Assembly: GCA_964036275.1 (NCBI GenBank)
Contig: OZ038433.1
Location: 7,233,048-7,297,047 of the forward strand
DNA from: Litoditis marina
Taxonomy: Eukaryota; Nematoda; Chromadorea; Rhabditida; Rhabditidae
Length of the DNA stretch: 64,000 nucleotides
Direction: 5' to 3'
Below, in pieces: positions 54,501-64,000 of the stretch. Each line of letters begins with the position of its first letter. The first letter of the stretch is position 1. The notes below the pieces were generated by a model that was given only the letters and a program-made list of their open reading frames with translations, did no database searches and was not told the origin of the DNA. Both the position numbers and the translations under genes were made by a program.

Positions 54501-57500
54501 AAAAATCCGTTCAGGAGTTTTTGAGAAAATGGTATAAAAACCACTTTTGAAAGTCCGCAATGTTGTGATCAAAAACTAATTTGCGCAGCGCTCCGCGCTC
54601 CCTTTTTCTCATCTTTTTGCGAAAGTAACTTTTAACTTTTTCTATCTTTTTGCGAAAGTAACTTTTAATACCCGCGCTGCGCGCGGGTATTAAAAGTTAC
54701 TTTCTTCCTTGGTTTATTCGTCGTCTTTTAGATATTTAATACATTTCATTTCAAATTACCTTGTTTAAAAATGTTCCATTCGCTTCTAATTACACATTGT
54801 TCTGAGCTCGATTGTCATATAAATCATTTATTGTGAATCACGATAACAGTGATCTTACTACAGAATCAATGTAACTTCTCCTGGAATTTGTGTAATGGAG
54901 TGAGACTTTTACTCTGTGGTAACTCATCCGGTTTCCAATGCTTCCAGTGTTCATTTATTGAAATTTCGAGGCACTACTTCCGGTACATACCGAATTTAGC
55001 TGATACATATTGTTGCATCACCGAACTCTCCGCGTGTTTACAAGATAGTTAAATTGGCTATTACTACACAGTGAAGCTGGGCTTTTTGGCAATAGAACTC
55101 ATAGAGAAGGTAAAACTTCAAGGGTTCATTTGCCAGAGCGCATATGGGCTGAATGCTTGTGCCCTGATTTGTTTCTAAAAGTGTCGCCAGCACGTATTTG
55201 GTAGCGCCGTATTTAGTACGTGTTGCACAAATGCGCGGGGAGGTCGATCGAGAGCTGGTTGGGGTTGTCCGCGGCGAGCCGGATGACTGCCCGCTGCCAA
55301 CCCGACCTTCCGGAGCCGGAGCGCTCGCACTCGGCAGAAATCTATCAGAGTAGATGATCGATAATATACTGTTAGTAAATTGCAGTCACGTGAAACATGT
55401 TAAACACAGCGGAACTTAGAGACGTGCAATGTGACCATTCAATTTACTTCCAGTATCGCGCGCAGCGCGAAGCGCTGTGCGAGATTTGTCTTTGGTCCGG
55501 CTAATGCGCGCTTCCGTTTTTTTAGTTTCTCCTCAAAAAAGCTGAAATTCGCAAAACAAAGTTTTTATTGAAGTACTTGTTTTCTATAGCTAATTCCCTA
55601 ACCGTGTTTCAACTTTGAGCGGAATCGGTTAAGTTTGAGCCAAGTTATGACCTCATGCGCTTCATCAAGAGCGCCAACTTCCGTCGTGTGTGGGTGGGTG
55701 TGTGTGTGGGTGGGTTGTGACAAGAAAAGTAAACCCAGTTCAAGAGTTTCTACTCAACCGAATTCGTTGAAAATTGTGGAAGACATGTGATACCTACTCA
55801 AACAACTCGCGGAGCAAAAAAAATTCAAGAAAAAATCGTTTTACTCAAAGTTATAGACATTTTTCGGAACGTGTCTGCGTCTCTCCATTTAGCACGCTCT
55901 CTCACTCTCTCTGTCCGGTCGACAACTCAAACTGTATTGTAACTTAGAGTAACATTTACCGATTTGCTTGAAAATTGAAATATGATGCCATCGTGACTTT
56001 TATTTGAGTATGAAGTATTCTATTCCTGACGTCCTTCGGATTCTGGAGACCGGATGACGTAATTTTTGAAAAGTGCAAAGTTGACGTCACATATATTTTC
56101 AAATGATGATAATATCTTAGAAAGGGTCAATCAACGGAGAAACTCAATCTAAAAGTGACGTATTCTGAGATTCTGGAGACCAGATGACGTCATTTTTGAA
56201 AAGTGCAAAGTTGACGTCACATATATTTTTAAACGATGGTAATATCTTAGAAAGGGTCAATTAACGGTGAAACTCAATCTGAGAGTGATTTATTCTGGGA
56301 TTCTGGAGACCAGATGACGTCGATTTTGAAAAGTGCAAAGTTGACATCACATATATTTTTAAAAGATGGTAATATCTTAGAAAGGGTCAACTAACGGTGA
56401 AACTCAATCTGAGAGTGATGTATTCTGGGATTCTGGAGACCAGATGAAGTCGATTTTGAAAACTGCAAAGTTGACGTCGCATATATTTTCAAGTGCTGAA
56501 AATATCGTAAAAATGGTATATTAACGACAAAACTTTATGTAAATATGACTTATTCTGGAAATCAGAAGGCCAGATGACGTCAACTCTCAAAAAATTGACG
56601 TGAAATATGTTTTCGAATGCTGAAAGTTTCTTAGAAATGGTCAATTTACGATGAAACTTCATTCAAACATGACGTATTCTGGGATTCTGAAGGGCAGAGG
56701 GCAGAAAGTAAGTTTTTAGAACTGCAATGTTGACGTCATATTTTTCTCAAATGATAGTAATACTCGGCAAGTGGTTCATTAAGAAAACAATTTTATCTGC
56801 ACCGTACAGATCAAACCACTTCTCTACATACCTACGGCATGTAAACAAAAAGAGAAAAATTCATGAAAAAGTGGGGGCCCAACGACTGTGAGATTTGTCT
56901 TCTGCTGTGCGCCCCTTAGACAACTACTCTCAAATGGAGCAGCTACTGCTACAAAAACCGAAAAATACTCATGTATAACTGTTAATTACAAACATACAAA
57001 AGTCGTAAAATATTTTTTCAAACCTGTAAACTAGAATCTGTAAATAACCGAAAAATACTAATATACTCAAGTATAACTGTTTATTACAAACATACAAAAG
57101 TCGTAAAATATTTTCTCAAACCTGTAAACTAGAATCTACAAATCACAGATGTTAACTCAACGTAGTCAATTATAGAGTTCCTGGTTTTGTGCACAATGGT
57201 TGGTGTTTTTGATCATTACTTCAATTCTAGGTGCTATAACGTTCGGCATATTATAGTCGTCATTTTCCCCATAAAGACAGCAGAGGGTTGAATTGATTGA
57301 GCGATGCGGGGCGAGCGGTCGTTGATTATCTGCCAGCAGTTAAGAGAGTGTGTAGATCAATGATACGCAGACTGGCTGGCCCCTCGCCAAACCCCGCCTC
57401 TCACAAAATCGATGGTACGGTGTCCACAACGGTTTGACAAATCCTATATTCAACAGTTGTTCTCTCTTTCGCAGCTGTGACTTGTAGATTCTAGTTCACA

Positions 57501-58576
57501 GGTTTGAGAAAATATTTTACGACTTTTGTATGTTTGTAATAAACAGTTATACTTGAGTATATTAGTATTTTTCGGTTATTTACAGATTCTAGTTTACAGG
57601 TTTGAAAAAATATTTTACGACTTTTGTATGTTTGTAATTAACAGTTATACATGAGTATTTTTCGGTTTTTGTAGCAGTAGCTGCTCCATTTGAGAGTAGT
57701 TGTCTAAGGGGCGCACAGCAGAAGACAAATCTCACAGTCGTTGGGCCCCCACTTTTTCATGAATAGATGTCTGTATTTCAGTTCTCCCGCCCCTCCAACA
57801 GCGACCGAAGACGCGGGTGTAGTTAACATTACTGCAAGAAAGGAGGATGGGTCTTTGAAGGTAAACTTCTAAAGTTCACTTTACTCTGCGAAGAGCACAA
57901 AATTGCTTCATGTACATAACTGAGCTGGAATCAAAGTAGACTGTAATAGTCTCAAAAACATTGGGTTCGGGTTGCAGTACATTTGAATATTTGAAAGCAA
58001 CTGAAACACCAACTGTTTTCAAAATCCGAAAATCCGACAAATATGGTCGATTTCTTCCGTTGAGTTTGTAGTTTGATCCCGGCCTTTCGAGCACAACTCC
58101 CTTTCTGTGTCTGACAGGTCACACTTCCACTCGATGCTATTCATTACATGTGATGCACTCCTGCTTTCAATTCCAGTTATTGATTATCGTTTTTCAATTA
58201 TACTGTTAGTCACTTGCACAGTCACGTGAAACATGGTAAACACAGAAAAAACGTGCAATGACAGAGTGCACCGTTCCTCATAATAATGCTAACATCACGT
58301 GGCTTTTCAATTTATTTCTAGTATATACTCATTTCGTTCATGGTGCTTCGTCGGAAGGAATGCGTACGAACCAGGTCATCGTCAACGGAAAAGAAGCCTT
58401 CAAACAGTCTTCCTGATTTAGAAACAGACACGTGCAGTCCACGTGCATTCTTCGTGCGATACACGTGCATTCCTAGTGTATTTCTTAGCGCATTGCATCA
58501 TTCCACTGTATTTGTGTGTATACTGACTGACATGTGTAGACAGTGCTCGTTTACCGATTGTATTGAAATAAAGTGA
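45501..58576 (+). CDS. Ser/Thr/Pro-rich disordered protein with a duplicated-exon array
   Basis: Exons: 45,501-45,542; 47,028-47,201; 47,728-47,814; 48,283-48,384; 48,807-48,887; 49,338-49,427; 49,686-49,772; 50,634-50,723; 51,015-51,104; 51,215-51,304; 51,538-51,609; 51,866-51,946; 52,169-52,232; 52,499-52,585; 53,057-53,147; 57,782-57,860; 58,322-58,576. All junctions keep frame, giving about 553 residues. Exon 2 is Arg/Ser rich (TARRSLSASRRSARTARSVS). Five consecutive 87-90-bp exons each encode a 29-30-residue module with PLSALSSRTAKSI and a Q(T/N)TP(K/R) end. Later exons give RAGMLFGRSVIDAAEQSYF and a Lys/Glu helix. No family is recognised; the composition suggests a disordered phosphoprotein. 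Weak points: the start (an in-frame Met lies at 45,318) and the last exon, whose acceptor TTTCTAG and tail are only plausible. A separate phase-compatible exon at 53,630-53,664 could be alternative. Confidence 0.7.
45653..46624 (+). CDS. non-LTR retrotransposon ORF1-like protein, nested in intron 1
   Basis: A single 323-codon open frame without introns. The N-terminus has a short coiled coil (LLSEIKTLNDKLDSLTQSL), then an RRM-like region with the ORF1 hallmarks RCLTIYGLPEDS and HRLGKPRQDGLPRPLKVSI. A disordered Pro/Ser section and a Tyr/Cys-rich tail follow. No ORF2 (endonuclease/RT) follows it. Instead a (TTA)n tract lies at 46,754-46,778, the kind of 3' tail left by non-LTR elements. The role would be RNA binding in a retroelement particle. 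It could also be a domesticated copy, but its place in an intron and the 3' microsatellite argue for a retroelement. Confidence 0.7.
   Translation: MIIMPSPRPKMVPLRTHFSTLLSEIKTLNDKLDSLTQSLPTIIQSQLHHFNDRRCLTIYGLPEDSSTKKKVNAVFNLVSVSPSNISILHRLGKPRQDGLPRPLKVSIKDGIPFPRLIDLSTAMKSDASMSTFHVRKFETPEQRKAGFLARQSKRDAARAEVTDQTTTPTPSADPILPIEMELVEQTRNVVSNLVSAFPSPNSISPRSTHFDDQPAIQSPVPVEVKQISYDPSPMCDSPSIIDPPSFHDALDDVSLKCVNDNVDMLYNMHLSGVSMRERYSCFHGCYQLTPHLAPIVSDVYFDRYGFRFNINQSWVPFPSRSSH
46754..46778 (+). repeat. (TTA)n tail of the ORF1-bearing element
   Basis: About eight ATT/TTA units follow about 130 bases after the ORF1 stop. This fits the 3' end of a non-LTR retroelement. Confidence 0.6.
48585..48770 (-). 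repeat. tRNA-derived SINE candidate, copy 1
   Basis: On the minus strand it reads GGCGGGAG-like and TGTGTACGCAC lead sequence, then ATAGCGCAGTGGTTAGCGCC (A box), AGGTTCGATTCC (B box) and a TTTATAAATCTGGCAC tail. The same order appears at 52,865-53,045. It lies in an intron of the disordered-protein gene. Confidence 0.7.
50095..50445. repeat. G/C-run repeat P, copy 3 (uninterrupted)
   Basis: Complete copy containing TCGTGGTACTATTACCCCCC, AACCCAAGCCTGCAGTAAAT and GCATGGTGTATAATCGCC. It shows the unoccupied state of the site that carries the insertion at 24,986. Confidence 0.8.
51392..51434 (+). pseudogene. decayed copy of the repeated exon
   Basis: It keeps an acceptor (GCTACAG), the first codons EAAPRTKPL and the end ACACCGAAAGTG with donor GTACGT, but has lost about 47 internal bases. 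At 43 nt it would shift the frame. The flanking exons join in phase only if it is skipped. Confidence 0.8.
52865..53045 (-). repeat. tRNA-derived SINE candidate, copy 2
   Basis: On the minus strand: AATAGCGCAGTGGTGAGCGC (A box) and GCAGGTTCGATTAAG (B box, last bases altered). Lead and tail are as in the copy at 48.6 kb. It ends about 11 bases before the exon acceptor at 53,057. Confidence 0.7.
53236..53825. mobile_element. foldback with about 125-bp inverted arms
   Basis: Left arm 53,236-53,360 and right arm 53,699-53,825 are reverse complements (e.g. GAGAAACGATTAGCTTTTGA on the left). The 338-base loop includes the short exon-like block 53,630-53,664. Confidence 0.75.
54050..54140 (+). repeat. 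tRNA-like sequence
   Basis: GCCTCAGTCGGCAGAGC gives a D-arm-like fold and GGATTCGAATCC a T arm. The anticodon loop lacks U33 and the 5' and 3' acceptor strands do not pair in a standard register. Probably a tRNA pseudogene or SINE head rather than a working tRNA. Confidence 0.45.
54654..54704. repeat. perfect 24-bp hairpin
   Basis: GAAAGTAACTTTTAATACCC at the left and its exact complement at the right close over a 3-base loop. A second copy of the left-arm start lies 32 bases upstream, and the GC core resembles repeat tips near 776 and 55,455. Confidence 0.85.
55990..56760. repeat. 130-bp minisatellite, about five to six units
   Basis: TTCTGGAGAC recurs at 56,041, 56,171, 56,301 and 56,431, exactly 130 bases apart, with degraded units after 56,560. 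Each unit carries GATGACGTC and TTGACGTCAC words, which resemble CRE-type sites. Confidence 0.88.
56860..57762. mobile_element. foldback with about 288-bp near-identical arms, R1 copy in the loop
   Basis: Left arm 56,860-57,148 and right arm 57,475-57,762 are reverse complements with few mismatches. Each arm itself holds a tandem pair of roughly 90-base units (AACATACAAAAGTCGTAAAA). The loop is an R1 repeat (57,257-57,447). The right arm ends about 20 bases before the exon acceptor at 57,782. Confidence 0.88.
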
Positions 58577-60598
58577 TGCAACGCTTGGGCTCAAGATATT
58601 TTTCGATACGCTTATAACCCCGAATGGGTTCTTGTTCAAATGTTCTGTTCTCAGAGAGGGTTATAATCATCGAATCAAGTTACCACAGCTCATATCCACA
58701 TGACAACATCCCCTGGGTAAATTGGTTATGAACGCAGAATCCTTCTATCTTTAAATAACAATTATTTTAGGTAAAGGTTTACTAAGTATTGGTGACAAAC
58801 AGAAGACTCCTGAAATTCATTTTCCTGCAATGGAAGTTACCATAGCTCTGCATACACATCCCCTGGGTCGAACTAGTTATCAACACAAAATCTAATTATC
58901 ATTGAACAAGAGCTATTTGCAAACAAACACCAAAGGTTTACTGAGTATGGGAGCATGAAGGTGGGCGGAGAATGAATTAGTTACCAACACATGACTTGAC
59001 TACAGTAGTGGCTTTCTCTGCGCTTTTTGTAAATGTCACTAGATGAGACCGAAAACTTTTGTAGCGGAAAGTTTTGTAGACATCGCAACTATTTTAGAGC
59101 GAAAAATCCCGTGTAAAATGATAGTGACTTTTATAAAAGGATCTTGTTATTGCATGGTTATCTGGAAATTCGGTAAATCATTTCCGAGAAAACTGGATCG
59201 GGACTATTTTCACTCAGCTGAGAGACATATCTGCTGAAACGACTGTGTATCCACTACACTATAAGAACACAATTTCAACAAGAATGGTTGTTGGCTTGTT
59301 GTAGAGGTGTTAGAATAGGTTAAACACAGTCGGTTTCTAGGCAAGGAAAAGTATACTTATACCAAACTACACAAATGTTTCTAGGTTGTAACCAGAACAA
59401 AGTTTTTGTTTTCATGGCAGATGAAGCCATTTGGTGTCTGGCATAAAAGTGTAGACTCCGTACAAACTCACTCACTCGACCAGAATAATTTAATAGAATT
59501 TGCTGACGAGAGGTTGATTCTCAGTAGGTATCTATAGCTGTCTGTTCAAGAAGACGTATTCTCTTCAAGTTCCTTCTTTTCTGAGAACTAATTTTACATT
59601 CATCGTGGTCAACGAACCATGGTGCTATTGAATCAGCACCAGTCTCCAAAAAGTACACTTTCGCTCTTTCCAAACAATGTCTTCACGGTGAATGTTGCGC
59701 TATCCCTAGCTCAATCGCGTTTTTTTCAAAATTTGTAAATTATGCCGGGTATGGAGAGATCAATATATGAGACGTCTCGGTCTCTCCTCTTGTATCCACT
59801 TCTCAGAAGCATTAGATAGACAATCGTAAAATTGTGTCCTGTCTGGTAGATTTACAGATTTTGTGCAGTTCTGTGCGAAAAGTGCTCGGTGATAATGATA
59901 AAAATTAGTTCATAACTTAGCACCTGTTTTGCTAATGAAAGGCTGAGTATGAGTTACATAACTTGCAACGCATAAGTCCATTAGGGTAGGATTTGTTCAC
60001 ACGTTCAATTTTATAATAGATATCAGATCATCAACCACTTCACAAATCATTCCTCCGATATTTTCATATACTCTTAAAATGTAACAAATGGCAATGCCCA
60101 TTGTGTTACTCGAAGCAAATTGTGTACCGCTACTGTACTGAGCACTGCCCGGACACTGAAATCGAAAACTGCTGGCTTCAAAGCAGTTATTAAAGGGCAG
60201 TATATCACTGGGCAGGGCAAGGTGCAGTACCGGGACACGTTCTGCTCCGAATTTCCGAAGTAAATTATATTCACGTGAAAAGAACAGCTGAAAATGCATG
60301 ACTCAGTGGAAACCAGAGGAGCATGTTACTAGTCCCCTCTCTCCCACCCCACTTTGTTCATTTTACCTGGTGGCGTAGCAATCCCTCAAAAACTCATGAG
60401 ATACCACATGAGCTATATCATATCTCACGAAATTTTGATGAGCTTACATTCATTGCTAGGGTACAACCTTGTTATCTCACGAATGGCTCATGAGGTATCG
60501 AATGAGAAACTCACATGAACTTAACATGAGGTTGGGGGAATCGGTACGCCGCCTCGTACTGTGGGTAACGATGACACAATACTTCCAGATTCTAGACC
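58577..60598. other. intergenic region before receptor gene 2
   Basis: Two or three degenerate units sharing CACATCCCCTGGGT and AGGTTTACT(A/G)AGTAT lie at 58,679-58,980. A CTCATGAG-rich MITE sits at 60,369-60,555. The small frame at 59,043-59,237 has no recognised motif. Nothing else is supported. Confidence 0.5.
60369..60555. mobile_element. CTCATGAG-rich MITE, copy 1
   Basis: Ends GGTGGCGTAGCAATCCC and GGGAATCGGTACGCCGCC form terminal inverted repeats. The interior is packed with CTCATGAG-like palindromes. It ends about 45 bases before the start codon of receptor gene 2. Confidence 0.65.
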
Positions 60599-63500
60599 AT
60601 GTCGACGTACGTCATAAACTCCAGTTGTCTTCTCGTCCATCTGGCCGACTTGAAACCTATTTACGGATTCGCCCTCCTGGCCGGATTTCTCTTCGTCTCG
60701 TACGCGAGAGTCTTCTATGTGGTCCAGAAACAGAAGAAGTCCTCCTTCCATCTTCTCTTCTCATTCCAACTGGTCGTGGTTAGTTTCCTCAATTTGTGTT
60801 TTTTATTGTATTTCTCTTTAATTTTCTGTTTTCGGTTAAGTTAAGCAAAACGAAATACACATTTCGTTGTAACTAACTTTATGAAGCACTTTTTAAATTT
60901 CTTTGAAAAAGTGCATTCTTGTAGTTCACAAGGAAGAAAGACTAGTGACGAAAAAATATATTTGGCATTCTTATTGTACCGTTGTGGTTCACAAGTTTCG
61001 TTCTCGATGTTGGTTCCCGGTTCGAGTTTTACGTGTAACGGAAGTTTTGTATCATTTCGCAGCGAATTCGATAGGACAATCAAAAGATTGAAATTCAGCT
61101 GTCTCTTCACTCATTTAACGTCTGACGCTAACGGCTAACAGGTGTTCGAGAAACTTCATTAAAATTCGAATAAACTTTATTCAAATTTCTAGTTTGACAA
61201 TTGCCAGCAGGTGAAACCATTTTTCGATAGCTGAGACACACCGAAAAATCAGACGCAATAGACTGCCAGAAAAAGTAACCTAGTAGTTTGAACTGCGAAC
61301 TAGTTCGAAAGTTCCTTATCTCGGAAGGGCAGACGGACAAAAACCTCATAGGTGCCGAGAAGCTATAACCTCACAAAATTTATATAGGTGTAAAACGTGT
61401 CGCTGTTCGAAACAATGAAATAGTATTCTGGTCTTGTGGACTAGTCCTGTGGTCCTGCAATATTCCGGACAAAATCCAATTCTCTGTTTTCCATCCAAAG
61501 GTTCTGCGATCGAACTACAGACCACAGCTACACAGAACAAAACGACCGTTGCAGAAATGATTGGCTCACTCGTCTCAGAAAATTTCCTGCCAATTAGCAA
61601 GCTACTTTTGTAGCGTCCTCGATGAAAGAGTGGGCAGGTCCGAGACACGCAGATGTCTGCAGCCTCATTGATCTCCATGCTTTCTCGATTTTGTATTCAT
61701 TTCCAGATAATGTTGGCCATATTCTTCGAGCTCCTCAATCGTACCATTCAATCTGGTTACTTTTGTCGTACCATATTCTCGTGGTTCCCCGAACCAACCT
61801 ATGTCCTGAGCTACCTGATGCTCCTGCCCCTACATTGTTTTCCCATGATAACAGCCATTGTGGAACTTTTGATCAACATGAACCGGACATTCAGTGTGGC
61901 GATGCCTCTGACCTACGACAAGGTACCGTCTTCATTTCACCATCAAAGACTGCTCAGAACAGGCCTCAAATGCTTGATATTTCATCTAGAAATTTCTTGT
62001 GTATTTTGTGTGTTTATAGTTTGATTTCGTTAAATTTCGGTTTGTTTCGAGATCAAACTACAAAGAACGTCTGGTCATTCCCAACAGTTGTAAAAGATAC
62101 AGTTAAAATTCAGAATATTTTTTTCTCTGGCGGCGTAGCAAACCGTCCAACCGCATGAGAAATTCATATGAGTTTATCATGAGATACCTCATGAGCTACT
62201 TGTGAACTCTCAATGTTGTAGCATAGAAATCAATATAATCTCATGAGCGTGCGAATACCTCCTGAGGTGATCTCATGAACTTTTGTGTGGATCGCTACGC
62301 CGGCTGTCCTCTGGTGACATTTAAACTAAAAGGTTTTTTTTTTCAGAAATGGACCCGGCGTTTCGGTGCTTTGGTTGTGTTCTGCATCGTTATTCCCCTT
62401 CCGTTCGAGCTCAATGTCCTTGTTGGACCGTCTTATTTCAATCAATCGTATCCAGGAGACCCACAAATATATCTCACATACATACATCGCACACCGGTTA
62501 ATAATTTGTCTGTTTGTTTCATTTTACGGTAGTTTAAGGGTTTTTGTCGAAGTTGTAGTCTGACCGCTGCAGATCGGACACTTTAATTTCTGAATTTGTG
62601 AATGTATTACCAGGTGTTTCAATGTTTGTGTCAAACCACTGGGTTTTACGTGACTTCTCGAATATAAAGCAAACGCCCGTTCTAGTGTTCCAACGAGGGA
62701 TCGGCGCATTCTGAAAGGTTGCCAGCTGTTTAAACAGAAGCATTACGTTTTTTGTCGTACTAGCTGCTTCTTGAACGTTACATTACTTTTTCAGGCTCAC
62801 TTAGTGTAGTTTACGATCTTTGCTTCAACTATTTTCGAACTAAGAATAATTTTTATGGATTATTTCAGTTGAAAACATCTGTGACGAACTGTGTCTACTA
62901 CATGTGTCTGTCCATCGGCATCATAATATCCACAGCGGTGACCATCTACAAAATAGCTGAACTGGGCCAAAAACAACTACGGGTGTACGAAAAAAGGACC
63001 ATCGCTTACGGTCTAGCTAGTTCCACTTCAGTTTTCGTCACTTCTCTTTCTAATGTGAGTTACAGATCGAATCCGTAGCTCTATAGTTGTAATTTCTATA
63101 TAAAACAGTAATTCTTGGGGAAGTTCAACTTCAACTGAAACGAAGCGGGACCAAACTACAAACCTGAGCCTGAGTCACTTCCATGTGTCATCAATAGTTC
63201 AACAGAAACTAAGCGGGACTAAACTACAAACACATAAAACTTGTTTTCAAATAATTTTACAAATGGATCCGTAATTAAAATTTTTCTGCAGAAATGAGCA
63301 GCTGCGACCGAGAAAATGACACAAATATATGTGACATACTGATGTTTGATGAAAAATACAATAAATTCAACAATAACCGGAGAATAGAGAATAGGGAATA
63401 GGGAATAGCAGTTGTTCCCATTCTGTAAAACTGCAATCAGATGAATGACTCTATTAGCTTACTTTTAATAGCTTAGTAGTTCGGAAACACAATGTGACGA

Positions 63501-64000
63501 TAGAAATGTGAAAACACATCGATGTTTCGTTGCCACCAGTGATTCATGATGAAGCAATAAGTAGTATCGAAGACAGAGTATTTTTCAAAAAACGACTTGT
63601 CGAAATGTACGGCAAATCTTCTAACGGCGGAATACAAACAAGCTGAGAACTACTGTATAGACCAATTTACCATTTGACAATGGAAACAAGTTATAAATTC
63701 AAATTGAGATAATAGAAAACTGGATAATGGAACAACTGCGATTTTGAGTATGAAGCTCGCATGTTTCAGCGCAAGCCTATGTGTATCCCTATCTCTCTGT
63801 ACGTTCAGCTTGATTCCGTTGCTATTCAGTCGAAGTTCGTAAATTTTGTATATTGTATTGAGATCAAACTACAACAAAATTAAATCACACCCTATATGTT
63901 CCTCTTTCAGATTCTCGGATTCGTCTTCGTGTACGTAATCGGACGCCAGTCCCTTACCACGTACATCACGATCCGCTCGTTCCTCATGTTGTACACCTAC
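60599..64000 (+). CDS. Srg-superfamily seven-transmembrane chemoreceptor (gene 2), cut by window end
   Basis: Exons: 60,599-60,778; 61,707-61,922; 62,347-62,496; 62,869-63,054; 63,911 to beyond 64,000. All phase 0. Exons 2-4 are exactly 216, 150 and 186 bases, as in the receptor at 2,219. Seen: TM1 followed by VQKQKKSSFH; exon 2 with SGYFCR, WFPEPTYVLSY and the TM3 end NRTFSVAMPLTYDK; exon 3 KWTRRFG then PLPFELNVLVGPSY; exon 4 ending YEKRTIAYGLAS; exon 5 opening ILGFVFVYVIGRQSL. No frame break within the window. The start Met is supported by the spacing to the conserved TM1 end. The Srg-type assignment is as for gene 1, and the ligand is unknown. Confidence 0.85.
61590..61700. repeat. dispersed repeat R2, copy 3
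   Basis: It shares CTACTTTTGTAGCG, GAGTGGGCAGG and GCCTCATTGATCTCCATGC with copies at 12.9 and 23.1 kb. It ends just before the acceptor of receptor exon 2 (61,707). Confidence 0.6.
62013..62063. mobile_element. 51-bp mini-MITE bounded by the recurrent 13-mer
   Basis: TTATAGTTTGATTTCG at the left and CGAGATCAAACTACAA at the right are inverted around a 19-base centre. It lies in intron 2 of receptor gene 2. Confidence 0.55.
62129..62303. mobile_element. CTCATGAG-rich MITE, copy 2
   Basis: Ends GGCGGCGTAGCAAACC and GGATCGCTACGCCGGC are inverted repeats. The interior has several CTCATGAG/TCATGAGATACCTCATGAG words, as in the copy at 60.4 kb. It lies in intron 2 of receptor gene 2. Confidence 0.65.

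Overview
This is nuclear DNA of a nematode, most likely a non-elegans Caenorhabditis. The coding regions are short exons with TTTCAG-type acceptors and GT donors. The families are typical of worms: Srg-type seven-transmembrane chemoreceptors, a tau-tubulin-kinase-like (CK1 superfamily) kinase, and a CNNM metal transporter. I see no bacterial operon, CRISPR array or rRNA. All gene models were built by hand from splice signals, reading-frame continuity and remembered family motifs; no search was run.

Layout: (1) 2,219-6,117 (+) is an intact five-exon Srg-like receptor. (2) 7,984-15,980 (-) is an 11-exon TTBK-like kinase. Its intron 8 holds a 4,069-bp Gypsy-type LTR retrotransposon (8,735-12,803) in the sense orientation, with 360-bp LTRs and a CAAT target duplication. 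(3) 17,122-20,511 (+) is a 7-exon secreted Lys/Glu-rich protein. (4) 21,075-21,785 (-) is a reverse-transcriptase fragment with a damaged catalytic box. (5) 22,354-43,425 (-) is a CNNM/cyclin-M transporter with 21 exons recognised; its 5' end is not resolved. One of its introns (30,164-41,506) is 11.3 kb long and is filled with 25-bp and 33-bp satellites, GA microsatellites and about eight copies of a hairpin-bearing module. (6) 45,501-58,576 (+) is a long disordered Ser/Thr/Pro-rich protein. It contains a run of five near-identical 87-90-bp symmetric exons plus one decayed copy, an ORF1-like retroelement gene in intron 1, and large foldbacks and a 130-bp minisatellite in its last long intron. 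(7) 60,599 to the window end (+) is a second Srg-like receptor whose first four exons match gene 1 in order and phase, exons 2-4 also in exact length.

The genes do not form a pathway. The two receptors are paralogues with about 54 kb of unrelated, repeat-rich DNA between them. The rest is a host genome being remodelled by repeats: foldback MITEs, tRNA-like SINE candidates, G-tract repeats, nested insertions with target duplications, and a 13-bp word (TTGTAGTTTGATC) that recurs far above chance. The observations I rate highest are the exon-duplication array, the satellite-filled CNNM intron, the sense-oriented retroelement in the kinase intron, the captured CNNM exon fragment, and the recurrent 13-mer.
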